A DNA stretch of 64,000 bases, from contig JAZSFX010000048.1 in assembly GCA_045532455.1 (NCBI GenBank), positions 29,094 through 93,093 on the forward strand, written 5' to 3'. The notes beneath the pieces were generated by a model that made no database searches, had not been told where the DNA came from, and saw nothing but the letters and a program-made list of their open reading frames with translations. Below are positions 1-7,341 of this stretch, piece by piece. Both the position numbers and the translations under genes were made by a program. Numbering within the stretch: position 1 is the stretch's first letter; every line of letters starts with the position of its first letter. This DNA comes from Ornithomonoglobus_A sp045532455 (lineage in GTDB: Bacteria; Bacillota; Clostridia; UBA1381).

Positions 1-550
1 AGGTAATACCAAAAACCTGCTTATGTTCAATTTCTTCGGGAACATAATTTTTGTCTATTTTTATAACGTTATAGTTACCGTTCTTTTTAGCCTTCAGGAT
101 TTCCAGAGCCTCATCGCTGTACGATGGTGCAATAACGCCGTCGGATACTTCCTTTTTTATAAGGAGTGCAGTTGCTTTGTCGCACTCGTCAGAAAGTGCA
201 ATAAAATCACCGAATGATGACATTCTGTCAGCGCCTCTTGCTCTTGCATAAGCATTTGCAAGGGGAGTGAGCTCAACATCGTCTACAAAATATATCTTCT
301 TTAATGTATCGCTAAGCGGTAGACCAACTGCGGCACCGGCAGGGGATACGTGCTTAAAAGAAGTAGCAGACGGAAGTCCTGTTGCCTTTTTTAGCTCCTT
401 TACAAGCTGATAGCCGTTTAGTGCGTCAAGCAAATTGATATAACCTGGATTTCCGCTTATAATTTCGAACGGTAAATCACCGTTTTGCATAAATACCTTT
501 GATGGTTTCTGGTTTGGATTACAACCGTATTTTAATTGAAGTTCTTTCAT
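1..550 (-). CDS. purH: AICAR formyltransferase, stand-alone type, 3' end cut by the window edge
   Basis: Adds the formyl group from 10-formyl-THF to AICAR in the penultimate step of purine synthesis. The start is seen (ATG at 550, preceded by AAAGGATAT) but the C-terminus lies beyond base 1. The protein begins directly with the transformylase domain (MKELQLKYGCNPNQKP, then TSFKHVSPAGAA near residue 65). The N-terminal IMP cyclohydrolase (MGS-like) domain of the usual bifunctional PurH is therefore absent by design, not truncation. It is the last visible gene of purE-purM-purN-purO-purH, 28 bases after purO, whose product supplies the missing cyclohydrolase activity. Family assignment is confident; total length cannot be seen. 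Confidence 0.9.
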   Translation of the reverse strand, partial: MKELQLKYGCNPNQKPSKVFMQNGDLPFEIISGNPGYINLLDALNGYQLVKELKKATGLPSATSFKHVSPAGAAVGLPLSDTLKKIYFVDDVELTPLANAYARARGADRMSSFGDFIALSDECDKATALLIKKEVSDGVIAPSYSDEALEILKAKKNGNYNVIKIDKNYVPEEIEHKQVFGIT

Positions 551-577
551 TTTCAGGATATCCTTTCGTATATTTCG

Positions 578-1291
578 TTATTTATTTTTGTTTATAATTC
601 TTGTCTGGAAACTGCCATCTTCTAAATTGATATATCTCACAAACAAAGAAACCTTGTTTTCTTCGTTTAAAGATGTCCACAATCCATTTGTAAATTCATC
701 AATGTCGTTTGGAATCATTACCTGTTTTGGCTCACCCTCAAATGACGGCAGGGGATTACCATCACCCTGATATGTGTGAATAAAATGTCCCTCACCGCTT
801 ATTGGTGTTGAGTACGAGAAAGTATATCTTCTGCAGGAGTCGGGATTTCCGTTTGCACTCTTTAGAATTGACAGTGCATAGTTAAAATCATTCTCACCCG
901 TTTTAATAATACCCGAAATTCTTGGTGTGTAGTTTGGAGCATCGTCTTCATATTCTCTTGTACGAAGTGATTGCTCAAATGTCATTTGATTATTCATCGA
1001 TTCGTAAATTGTATCGGTCTGGTCTCCGTTTGTTACGATTGTTTTGTTGCCAAGAACACGTACGGGCGCGTATATTATAAGATGTGGGTCTTCAAGCTTT
1101 GACGGATCATACGCTTGTGTACGGATTCCATCGCCATCTTCAACAAACACTCTGTTGCGGCTGTTTACACTTCTGCCCATTATAAAATAAGCACTGACTG
1201 CCGACTTTCCATCTGCAGATTTACCAATAACAATACCTCTGCCTGGATATGAGTTGTTTTGTAATTCTTCGTATATATTGATTGTTTTCAT
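578..1291 (-). CDS. purO: IMP cyclohydrolase, archaeal PurO type
   Basis: Ring closure of FAICAR to IMP, the last purine step. The 237-residue product carries the PurO/IMP_cyclohyd signature near its start (NSYPGRGIVIGKSADGK, then AYFIMGRS.NSRNRVF). It sits between purN and a PurH that lacks its cyclohydrolase domain, so the two together replace bifunctional PurH. The start is ambiguous: ATG 1291 gives MKTINIYEEL, while ATG 1303 (MEIKMKTIN) lies only 2 bases from the AGAAAGG ribosome site; I prefer 1291. A much longer upstream reading frame runs into purN and is not the true start. PurO was first characterised in archaea; occurrence in Clostridia is known to me only as a pattern, not checked here. 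Confidence 0.87.
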   Translation of the reverse strand: MKTINIYEELQNNSYPGRGIVIGKSADGKSAVSAYFIMGRSVNSRNRVFVEDGDGIRTQAYDPSKLEDPHLIIYAPVRVLGNKTIVTNGDQTDTIYESMNNQMTFEQSLRTREYEDDAPNYTPRISGIIKTGENDFNYALSILKSANGNPDSCRRYTFSYSTPISGEGHFIHTYQGDGNPLPSFEGEPKQVMIPNDIDEFTNGLWTSLNEENKVSLFVRYINLEDGSFQTRIINKNK

Positions 1292-1310
1292 TTTAATTTC
1301 CATTGCCTTT

Positions 1311-1907
1311 CTATATTTCACCTGCGCATACCATCTCAACGGCCTTAGGGAGAATTTGCCATTCAGCTTCCTCCATAACACGCTTTTGCAGAGTTTCGGC
1401 ACTGTCGCCATCGTTTATGTACACTGCCTTTTGTAAAATGATTTTACCACCGTCTACGACTTCGTTTACAAAATGCACTGTTGCACCTGTAACCTTTACA
1501 CCGTAATCAAGTGCCGCCTCGTGAACTTTAAGTCCATACATACCGTTTCCACAGAATGACGGTATCAAAGATGGGTGTATATTTATTATTCTGTTACTGT
1601 ATTCCTCTAAAAAGCTCTCACCAAGTATTGCCAAAAATCCGGCAAGTACGATTATATCAACTTTTTTGGAAATCATATAATCACGCAGTGCTTTGTCAAA
1701 TACTTGCGCACTGCCGCATTCCTTTTTAGTTATAACCTTTGCGTCAATACCTGCGTTTTTAGCACGCTCAAGCGCGTAAACATCTGGCTTATTCGATACT
1801 ACCGTAACAATTTCGCCGCTTTTTATAACGCCGCCATTTTGTGCATCTATAAGAGCCTGCAGATTTGTTCCGCCACCGGATACAAGAACACCTATTCTCT
1901 TTTTCAA
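1311..1907 (-). CDS. purN: Phosphoribosylglycinamide formyltransferase (GART)
   Basis: Transfers formyl from 10-formyl-THF to GAR in step 3 of purine synthesis. The 198-residue length is typical. The N-terminus has the nucleotide loop VLVSGGGTNLQAL. The formyltransferase core VDIIVLAGFLAIL...NIHPSLIPSFCG...G.KVHEAAL contains the catalytic Asn-His and the following Asp region (GATVHFVNEVVDGG). The start codon is TTG (1907) and overlaps the purM stop by four bases (TTGA), which indicates translational coupling. An AAAAGGGAG ribosome site lies inside the end of purM. Confidence 0.95.
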   Translation of the reverse strand: MKKRIGVLVSGGGTNLQALIDAQNGGVIKSGEIVTVVSNKPDVYALERAKNAGIDAKVITKKECGSAQVFDKALRDYMISKKVDIIVLAGFLAILGESFLEEYSNRIINIHPSLIPSFCGNGMYGLKVHEAALDYGVKVTGATVHFVNEVVDGGKIILQKAVYINDGDSAETLQKRVMEEAEWQILPKAVEMVCAGEI

Positions 1908-2941
1908 ATTATGTCAACTCCCTTTTCGCCCTCAATAAGCTCGCCTATAACATAAACTGTTTCACCGGCTTCTTCAAGACACTTAACTGCCGCATCTGCC
2001 TTGTCGGCATCAACTGCAACTATCATACCAATACCCATGTTAAAGGTATTGTACATATCTCTTTCAGGAACGTTTGCCATTTTCTGCATCAGGTTAAATA
2101 TCGGCAGAATTTCCCATGTACCCTTTTTGATGACTGCTCTTAAATTATCCGATAACATTCTCGGAACATTTTCTATAAATCCACCGCCTGTTATGTGTGA
2201 TACAGTGTTTATACCAACTTCCTCGATAAGCTTCAACAATGGCTTTACGTATATTTTTGTAGGAGTAAGAAGCTCCTCGCCAATTTCTTTGCCAAGCTCC
2301 TCGCTGTATGTATGTAGCTTTGCTGCCGCATCATCACTGTTTAGGTCGAATATTTTTCTTACAAGTGAATATCCGTTTGAGTGAACACCGCTTGAGGCAA
2401 GTCCTATAAGCACGTCGCCTGCCTTTGCCTTTGCACCGTCTGTGATTTTTGACTTTTCTACAACACCCACGCTAAAGCCTGCAAGGTCATATTCATCAAC
2501 GGGGTAGAATCCCGGCATTTCGGCAGTTTCGCCGCCAACTAATGCACAACCTGCCTTTACACAACCGTCTGCAACACCTTTTACAATTTGTGCAACCTTT
2601 TCGGGATAGTTTTTGCCAACTGCAAGATAGTCAAGGAAAAACAATGGTTTAGCGCCGCTGCATGCAACGTCGTTTACGCACATTGCAACGCAGTCCTGAC
2701 CTATTGTATCGTGCTTGTCCATCAAAAATGCAATTCTGAGCTTTGTACCAACTCCGTCAGTACCTGATACAAGTACAGGGTTTTCGTAGCCCTTTGGAAT
2801 TTCAAAAAGACCGCCAAAACCGCCAATGCCGCCAAGTACACCCTCGATTGCTGTCTTTTTAACGTCTTCTTTTATAAGTCTTACTGATTCGTAGCCGGCT
2901 TCTACGTCAACGCCGGCGCTTTTGTACATATTCTCTGCCAT
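1904..2941 (-). CDS. purM: Phosphoribosylformylglycinamidine cyclo-ligase (AIR synthetase)
   Basis: ATP-dependent closure of FGAM to AIR. The 345 residues include MYKSAGVDVEAG at the N-terminus, GGFGGLFEIP, the DGVGTKLRIA motif, QDCVAMCVNDVACSGAKPLFFLDY and GGETAEMPGFY, all diagnostic of PurM. I chose ATG 2941 because AAGGAG lies 7 bases upstream; an ATG 21 bases further up (MSYKEKNMAEN) has no comparable site. The gene lies 10 bases after purE and overlaps purN by 4 bases, so it is inside one purine operon. Confidence 0.95.
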   Translation of the reverse strand: MAENMYKSAGVDVEAGYESVRLIKEDVKKTAIEGVLGGIGGFGGLFEIPKGYENPVLVSGTDGVGTKLRIAFLMDKHDTIGQDCVAMCVNDVACSGAKPLFFLDYLAVGKNYPEKVAQIVKGVADGCVKAGCALVGGETAEMPGFYPVDEYDLAGFSVGVVEKSKITDGAKAKAGDVLIGLASSGVHSNGYSLVRKIFDLNSDDAAAKLHTYSEELGKEIGEELLTPTKIYVKPLLKLIEEVGINTVSHITGGGFIENVPRMLSDNLRAVIKKGTWEILPIFNLMQKMANVPERDMYNTFNMGIGMIVAVDADKADAAVKCLEEAGETVYVIGELIEGEKGVDII

Positions 2942-2951
2942 GTTCTTCTCC

Positions 2952-3452
2952 TTATAACTCACTTACTGTTTTTTTAATTTTATCATTTTTTGCCATAACA
3001 CCGTCAACCATCTTCTGCTTTTCGGCATTAAGCATATCTTTTAAGTAATCATATTTTAGCGCTAACATCTGTGCCGCTAAAATTGCCGCATTTGTGCCAT
3101 TATCTATACCCACTGTAGCAACAGGAATTCCGGGCGGCATCTGAACAGTTGCCAAAAGAGCGTCAAGACCATTCATCGAAGCATTTATTGGAATTCCGAT
3201 AACGGGTAGGGTAGTGTGTGCGGCAATAACACCGCCAAGGTGTGCCGCCATACCTGCCGCGCAGATTATAACCTCAATTCCGTTAGTTATAGCATTCTTA
3301 GAAAATTCTGCCGCCATATCGGGTGTTCTGTGTGCCGATATGACATTAACGTCAACTTCAATATTAAAGCTTTTTAATTTTTTTACACAGCTTTCCAATT
3401 TCGGAAAGTCAGAGTCCGAACCCATAATGAGTGCAACCTTTGGTGTAGACAT
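2952..3452 (-). CDS. purE: N5-carboxyaminoimidazole ribonucleotide mutase
   Basis: Converts N5-CAIR to CAIR in purine synthesis. The 166-residue product has the class I PurE hallmarks: ALIMGSDSDFPKLE at the N-terminus, VISAHRTPDMAAEF, then ICAAGMAAHLGGVIAAHTTLPVIGIP. The start at ATG 3452 follows AAAGGATTGATACAT. It is the first gene of the operon and is preceded by a good vegetative promoter and a short hairpin leader. No purK, purC, purF or purL is in view, so the rest of the pathway is elsewhere. Confidence 0.95.
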   Translation of the reverse strand: MSTPKVALIMGSDSDFPKLESCVKKLKSFNIEVDVNVISAHRTPDMAAEFSKNAITNGIEVIICAAGMAAHLGGVIAAHTTLPVIGIPINASMNGLDALLATVQMPPGIPVATVGIDNGTNAAILAAQMLALKYDYLKDMLNAEKQKMVDGVMAKNDKIKKTVSEL

Positions 3453-3472
3453 ATGTATCAATCCTTTCGTGT

Positions 3473-3495
3473 CTGTACAAAAAACCTCCGTACAG
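3473..3495 (-). other. Short hairpin in the purE leader with an embedded ribosome site
   Basis: CTGTAC-N11-GTACAG in the purE 5' leader. The loop holds GGAGG followed five bases later by TTG. That TTG would open a 23-codon frame which overlaps the purE start in another register. This could be a regulatory leader ORF or chance; no purine riboswitch core was recognised. Confidence 0.4.
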
Positions 3496-3517
3496 AGCAT
3501 ATAATATCCTAATATAT

Positions 3518-3546
3518 ATAGTACCAAAAATATCGCATATTGTCAA
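3518..3546 (-). promoter_or_regulatory. Vegetative promoter of the pur operon
   Basis: On the minus strand, TTGACA (3546-3541), a 17-base spacer and TACTAT (3523-3518) lie about 65 bases upstream of purE. This is a near-consensus sigma-A promoter. Confidence 0.75.
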
Positions 3547-3619
3547 TAAATTTCCGTAAGAATTGTTGCACAAAAATATTGGTATACTATAACAATAACA
3601 TAAATAAAATTCCAAAAAA

Positions 3620-3657
3620 GGGCGTTTGGTCTGCAAATGTTTGCAGACCAAACGCCC
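3620..3657 (-). terminator. Intrinsic terminator of the Asn/Gln-rich gene
   Basis: A perfect 18-bp stem (GGGCGTTTGGTCTGCAAA and its complement) around a 2-base centre is followed on the minus strand by TTTTTT. It lies 18 bases after the stop of the small Asn/Gln gene and also separates it from the purine operon. Confidence 0.9.
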
Positions 3658-3674
3658 TTAACCTAAAAAAGAAG

Positions 3675-3821
3675 TTATCTGTTTTGGTTTTGGTTATTTT
3701 TGTTTTGATTTTCGTTTTGATTTTTGTTCTGGTTTTGATTATTTTTGTTTTGATTTTCGTTTTGATTTTTGTTTTGGTTTTGGTTTTGGTTATTCTTGTT
3801 TTGATTTTCGTTAAATGACAT
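3675..3821 (-). CDS. 48-residue Asn/Gln-repeat protein, possible forespore product
   Basis: A short real gene missed by length cutoffs. ATG 3821 lies 8 bases after a perfect AAAGGAGG and the frame ends at TAA 3675. After MSFNENQ the protein is almost entirely an alternating pattern with Asn at every second position (QNKNQNENQNKNNQNQ, present twice). I count 24 Asn and 12 Gln in 48 residues, with Lys and Glu spaced regularly. There is no membrane segment and no Cys. It has its own promoter, resembling sigma-G, and its own strong terminator, so it is monocistronic. I do not recognise a named family. By composition and promoter type I infer a spore-core protein or amino-acid store, analogous to but not homologous with gamma-type SASP. 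That role is a guess; the gene call itself is well supported. Confidence 0.8.
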   Translation of the reverse strand: MSFNENQNKNNQNQNQNKNQNENQNKNNQNQNKNQNENQNKNNQNQNR

Positions 3822-3847
3822 GACGTGCGCCTCCTTTCATCATTCAA

Positions 3848-3877
3848 TATAATGCCCTCAAAGTTATGATTTTATTC
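3848..3877 (-). promoter_or_regulatory. Sigma-G-like (forespore) promoter
   Basis: On the minus strand, GAATA (3877-3873), 18 bases, then CATTATA (3854-3848). This matches the B. subtilis sigma-G pattern GHATR / CATWHTA at every position. The -10 lies about 27 bases from the ATG of the Asn/Gln gene, just upstream of its ribosome site. No convincing sigma-A promoter competes. Confidence 0.55.
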
Positions 3878-3909
3878 TAAAAAAATTTTTTAAAAAAGCG
3901 AAAATATGT

Positions 3910-3938
3910 TTGACAAAAATCAATATTTGTGTTATTAT
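3910..3938 (+). promoter_or_regulatory. Promoter of lexA
   Basis: TTGACA (3910-3915), 17 bases, TATTAT (3933-3938), about 80 bases before lexA. Downstream, 3960-3982 holds an imperfect inverted repeat (GACGAAATT / AAATTTGTC) that could be an operator. It does not match the Bacillota SOS box GAAC-N4-GTTC. Confidence 0.7.
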
Positions 3939-4017
3939 ATATGTATATTGATGGATTATGACGAAATTCGGGGAAATTTGTCGGTAAAATATTCGTTTGA
4001 GAAAGGATTTGAAATAA

Positions 4018-4650
4018 ATGGCAAAAATGGGCGATAAAGATTACGAAATATTGGATTTTATTTACTATCAGCTTGAAAAGAAAGGCTTTCCGCCAAGTGT
4101 GAGAGAAATATGTAATGCAGTAGGACTAAACTCAACTGCTACAATTCATGCAAGAATAAGAAAGTTGCAGGAGGCTGGCTATATCGTAAAAGACCCTTCA
4201 AAAAACCGTTCGATGCGTCTTGTCAACTATGCGCCCAAAGGCGAAAAGGTAATTCCAATCAGTGCAGAGGATAAGTATTTGGAAGTTCCAATGTACGGTA
4301 AGGTAACTGCAGGCTTGCCTATAACTGCCATTCAGGATAATTCACAGACATTCCCATTGCCTATGAGCTTTGCAAAAAACAAGAATATTTTTATGCTTAA
4401 GGTAAGCGGAGAATCTATGATTAATGCCGCTATTCTTGACGGTGATTATATAATAGTACAACAACAACCCACCGCCTCAAACGGTGATATAGTTGTTGCG
4501 CTTGTTAACGATAACGAGGCAACCGTAAAGACATTTTATAAAGAAAACGGACATTTCAGACTTCAACCCGAAAATGACTATATGGACCCTATTATTGTCG
4601 ATGAGGTTTCTATACTTGGTAAAGTAGTAGGAGTGTTCCGCGAAATGTAA
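4018..4650 (+). CDS. lexA: SOS repressor LexA
   Basis: Represses the DNA-damage response and is inactivated by RecA-stimulated self-cleavage. The 210 residues carry the N-terminal winged helix-turn-helix (FPPSVREICNAVGLNSTATIHARIRKL, residues 24-50). The scissile Ala98-Gly99 lies in GKVTAGLP, and the S24-peptidase dyad is Ser133 (SGESM) and Lys171 (ATVKTF). All residues needed for autolysis are present. The start follows GAAAGGATTTGAAATAA. The gene is transcribed alone from a good promoter. Its stop codon is immediately followed by copy 1 of the dispersed structured element and then a terminator. Confidence 0.96.
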   Translation: MAKMGDKDYEILDFIYYQLEKKGFPPSVREICNAVGLNSTATIHARIRKLQEAGYIVKDPSKNRSMRLVNYAPKGEKVIPISAEDKYLEVPMYGKVTAGLPITAIQDNSQTFPLPMSFAKNKNIFMLKVSGESMINAAILDGDYIIVQQQPTASNGDIVVALVNDNEATVKTFYKENGHFRLQPENDYMDPIIVDEVSILGKVVGVFREM

Positions 4651-4753
4651 TTTAAATAATACTCGTCGCATTTTACCATTATTCAAAACTTGAAGTACCT
4701 TTGTACGACTGCGTTTTTCATAATGGCAAACTGCTTAGAGTATTATTTGAATT
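4649..4753 (+). repeat. Dispersed structured element, copy 1 (after lexA)
   Basis: The outer stem AATTTAAATAATACTC (4649-4664) pairs with GAGTATTATTTGAATT (4738-4753) with one mismatch. Inside is an internal loop (ending ATTTTA), a second stem CCATTAT/ATAATGG (4676-4682 and 4720-4726), then the apical part GTAC...GTAC. The loop sequences TTACCA and GGCAAACTG are shared with the copies after eda and pta, whereas the stem sequences are not. It starts at the lexA stop codon and lacks a T-run, and a separate terminator follows. No ORF. Probably a structured RNA or palindromic repeat; family unknown to me. Confidence 0.7.
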
Positions 4754-4762
4754 TTCTATAAC

Positions 4763-4790
4763 AAATTCCACTGCATAAGCAGTGGAATTT
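4763..4790 (+). terminator. Terminator of lexA
   Basis: A 12-bp stem (AAATTCCACTGC and complement) with loop ATAA, followed by TTG and then a T-rich stretch. Confidence 0.85.
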
Positions 4791-4826
4791 TTGTATATGT
4801 TTTTTAAAAAATTTGTCTTTAGCCTA

Positions 4827-4855
4827 TTTACAAAAGTAAAAAAATGTAATATAAT
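4827..4855 (+). promoter_or_regulatory. Promoter of argC-argB
   Basis: TTTACA (4827-4832), 17 bases, TATAAT (4850-4855), 50-60 bases before argC. I saw no clear ARG box. Confidence 0.75.
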
Positions 4856-4909
4856 TATAAGATATAATGGGGTTATATGTAACTCTTAATATTTTATAAA
4901 AAGGATATG

Positions 4910-5953
4910 ATGATAATGATTAAAGTGGCAGTATTGGGTGCTACGGGATATGCAGGAATAGAGCTTGTAAGACTTCTTACAAATCATCCTGAGGTTGAAA
5001 TTTGTGTGCTTGGCTCACAAAGCTTTGACGGACAAAAAATAAGCGATGTATATCAGAATTTAAGAAACGTTCTCGAAATGGAATGTGAAAAGGTAGACCT
5101 CGACAAAGTTGCAAAATGCGATGTTGCATTTACTGCACTTCCGCACGGTGCTTCTAAAGAAGTTATTCCCAAGATATTTGAGCTTGGTGTTAAGGTTATA
5201 GATTTAAGCGGAGATTTCAGATACGATGATATCGAAGTATACGAAAAATGGTATGGCGAAAAACACTCATCACCTGAACTTCTGGCGCAATCTGTATACG
5301 GTCTGCCTGAGCTTCACAGAGAAAAAATAAAGAGCGCAAAACTTATAGGTAACCCGGGCTGCTACACTACTTGTTCAATATTAGGTGCAGTACCGCTTTT
5401 GGCAAAGGGTATTGGCTCTGTTAATAATATAATAGTAGACGCCAAATCGGGCGTAACGGGTGCGGGCAGAGGTCTTGCACTGCAAACTCATTTTTGCGAA
5501 TGTACCGAAAATTCAAAGGCATACAAGGTGGCAACTCACCGTCATACTTCCGAGATTGAACAGGAGCTTTCGAATATCGCGGGTGAGAATGTAATGATTT
5601 CGTTTACACCGCATCTTATTCCTCAGAAGAGGGGAATACTCTCTACAATATACATAAACCTCAACAAAAAATGTACAACTGAGGAGATTGTTGACTTATA
5701 CAAGGAATACTACAAGGACGAATTCTTTGTACGTGTTAAGAATGCAGGTGAGCTTCCCGAAACAAAGCACGTTGCAGGCTCAAACTTTGTTGATATAGGT
5801 GTTGTTGTAGACGAAAGACTGCAAAGAGCAGTAGTTGTATCTGCACTCGATAACGTTGTCAAGGGTGCGGCAGGTCAGGCAATTCAGAATATGAACTTAA
5901 TATTCGGACTTGACGAAAAAATGGGATTATCGCAAGCGGGTTATTACCTATAA
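4910..5953 (+). CDS. argC: N-acetyl-gamma-glutamyl-phosphate reductase
   Basis: NADPH-dependent third step of arginine synthesis. The N-terminus has the Rossmann motif VAVLGATGYAGIELVRLL, and the catalytic Cys is in IGNPGCYTTCS near residue 148, followed by VDAKSGVTGAGRG. Length of about 347 is usual for the family. Three in-frame ATGs lie at 4907, 4910 and 4916. AAGG at 4901-4904 is best spaced for 4910, though homologues usually begin MIKV as from 4916. argB follows 22 bases downstream. Only these two arginine genes are present, so argJ, argD, argF and others lie elsewhere. Confidence 0.95.
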   Translation: MIMIKVAVLGATGYAGIELVRLLTNHPEVEICVLGSQSFDGQKISDVYQNLRNVLEMECEKVDLDKVAKCDVAFTALPHGASKEVIPKIFELGVKVIDLSGDFRYDDIEVYEKWYGEKHSSPELLAQSVYGLPELHREKIKSAKLIGNPGCYTTCSILGAVPLLAKGIGSVNNIIVDAKSGVTGAGRGLALQTHFCECTENSKAYKVATHRHTSEIEQELSNIAGENVMISFTPHLIPQKRGILSTIYINLNKKCTTEEIVDLYKEYYKDEFFVRVKNAGELPETKHVAGSNFVDIGVVVDERLQRAVVVSALDNVVKGAAGQAIQNMNLIFGLDEKMGLSQAGYYL

Positions 5954-5975
5954 TAAAAACTTCGGAGGAAATATA

Positions 5976-6848
5976 ATGGAAGAACTAATCAAAAAAGCGG
6001 GTATATTAATAGAAGCTCTGCCATATATTCAAAAATTTGCGGGCAAAACCGTTGTTGTAAAATATGGCGGAAATGCTATGATAAATGAAGAACTTAAGAA
6101 TTCTGTTATGGAGGACATAACGCTTTTAAAATACATAGGTCTTAATCCTATTGTTGTTCATGGCGGTGGTCCTGATATTTCCAAAGCTTTGAGCGATAAG
6201 GGGATAGAGAGTAAGTTCATAAACGGATTAAGATATACCGACCTTGATACAATGAGTGTTGCACAACAAGTACTCATTGGTAAAACTAATAAGGAAATTG
6301 TTGCACTTCTTAATACAAAGGGCGGTACTGCGGTTGGAATATCAGGTATTGATGGTTCATTCATAGAATGTAAAAAGCAGACTACCGTAGTAGACGATAA
6401 AGAAGTTGATTTGGGCTATGTTGGTGATATTATAAGCGTAAAATCACACCTTATCGACCACTTGGCAGAAGACCAGTACATACCTGTAATTGCACCTATC
6501 GGCACAGATCAAGAGGGTAACAGCTATAACATAAATGCAGACACTGTTGCATCGGCAGTTGCAGCGGCAGTAGGTGCAGAAAAGCTTATTCTTTTAACTG
6601 ACGTTGAGGGCATAAAAGACGAAAACGACGATATTATTTACGAGGCAACAACAGACGAAATAAACGAAATGATTGATAGCGGCGTTATAAACGGCGGTAT
6701 GATTCCAAAAGTTCTTGGTTGTATCGAAGCGCTTGAAGCAGGCGTAACAGGCGTGCATATAATAGACGGAAGAATTCCGCACTGCTTGCTTCTGGAAATA
6801 TTTACAAAGACAGGTATCGGTACACTTATAAAGAGCGACAGATATTAA
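5976..6848 (+). CDS. argB: Acetylglutamate kinase
   Basis: Phosphorylates N-acetylglutamate; usually the arginine-feedback-controlled step. The 290 residues carry VVVKYGGNAM (phosphate binding), NPIVVHGGGPDIS, LRYTDLDTM and NINADTVASAVAAAVGAEKLILLTDVEG, all typical of the amino-acid kinase fold. The C-terminal HIIDGRIPHCLLLEIFTKTGIGT segment is also conserved. I chose ATG 5976 because GGAGG lies 7 bases upstream; an upstream in-frame start would overlap argC without a ribosome site. Confidence 0.96.
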   Translation: MEELIKKAGILIEALPYIQKFAGKTVVVKYGGNAMINEELKNSVMEDITLLKYIGLNPIVVHGGGPDISKALSDKGIESKFINGLRYTDLDTMSVAQQVLIGKTNKEIVALLNTKGGTAVGISGIDGSFIECKKQTTVVDDKEVDLGYVGDIISVKSHLIDHLAEDQYIPVIAPIGTDQEGNSYNINADTVASAVAAAVGAEKLILLTDVEGIKDENDDIIYEATTDEINEMIDSGVINGGMIPKVLGCIEALEAGVTGVHIIDGRIPHCLLLEIFTKTGIGTLIKSDRY

Positions 6849-6865
6849 ATAGCGGGGTAGAGGTT

Positions 6866-7291
6866 ATGGTTGGAAAAACGTATTTGACTGTACGTTATGC
6901 AGAAACTGATATGATGGGTATTGTACACCATTCGAGGTACTATCCGTGGTTTGAGGTGGCGCGTACAGATTTCATAAAGGAATTCGGAATGACATATTCT
7001 TCTATGGAGAAGATGGGTATGTATCTTCCGCTTACACAAACGGGTGCAAAATATATACAGGGACTTACCTACGAGGATGAAGTTCTGGTTGAGTGTAGAA
7101 TTGCAAAGCTCAGTGTGGCACGTTGCGAGTTTTCGTATAAGGTATATAAACTGCCCGAGATGATTTTGTGTACTGAGGGTATGACAGGCCACGCTTTTAC
7201 CGACGCTAATTTAAGACCGCTTAACCTTAAAAAGAAATTTCCGCAAATATGGGATATAATGCAAAAAGCGGCAGATGAAGAAAATATATAA
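6866..7291 (+). CDS. Hotdog-fold acyl-CoA thioesterase (YbgC/4HBT type)
   Basis: Probable hydrolase of small acyl-CoA thioesters; substrate unknown. The 141 residues match the 4-hydroxybenzoyl-CoA thioesterase family: LTVRYAETDMMGIVHHSRYYPWFEVARTDF, with the catalytic Asp and the following His positions present near residues 14-20. It starts 17 bases after argB (ribosome site GGGGTAGAGG) and shares its transcript and the terminator that follows. It could supply housekeeping clearance of acyl-CoA; linkage to arginine synthesis is probably incidental. Confidence 0.85.
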   Translation: MVGKTYLTVRYAETDMMGIVHHSRYYPWFEVARTDFIKEFGMTYSSMEKMGMYLPLTQTGAKYIQGLTYEDEVLVECRIAKLSVARCEFSYKVYKLPEMILCTEGMTGHAFTDANLRPLNLKKKFPQIWDIMQKAADEENI

Positions 7292-7300
7292 AAAAAGAAA

Positions 7301-7324
7301 AAGCAGAGATTTTTATCTCTGCTT
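7301..7324 (+). terminator. Terminator after the argCB-thioesterase operon
   Basis: AAGCAGAGAT / ATCTCTGCTT (10 bp, loop TTTT) followed by TTTT. Upstream A-tracts make it usable in both directions, and rpmF converges on it. Confidence 0.85.
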
Positions 7325-7341
7325 TTTTATATTCGTGAGCC

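Noticed and set aside
3680..3810. TTTTGGTTTTGG-like tract that could be read as a telomere-like or G-quadruplex repeat
   Set aside because: It is fully explained by the CAA/AAC/AAA codons of the Asn/Gln protein on the other strand.
3587..3847. An 86-residue Lys/Thr/Ile-repeat frame on the minus strand and a Val/Leu-repeat frame on the plus strand
   Set aside because: Both are other-frame readings of the Asn/Gln repeat. The frame with the GGAGG site, promoter and matching terminator is the 48-residue one.
3960..3982. Inverted repeat before lexA as an SOS box
   Set aside because: It is imperfect and does not match GAAC-N4-GTTC; it is mentioned with the promoter but not called as a LexA site.
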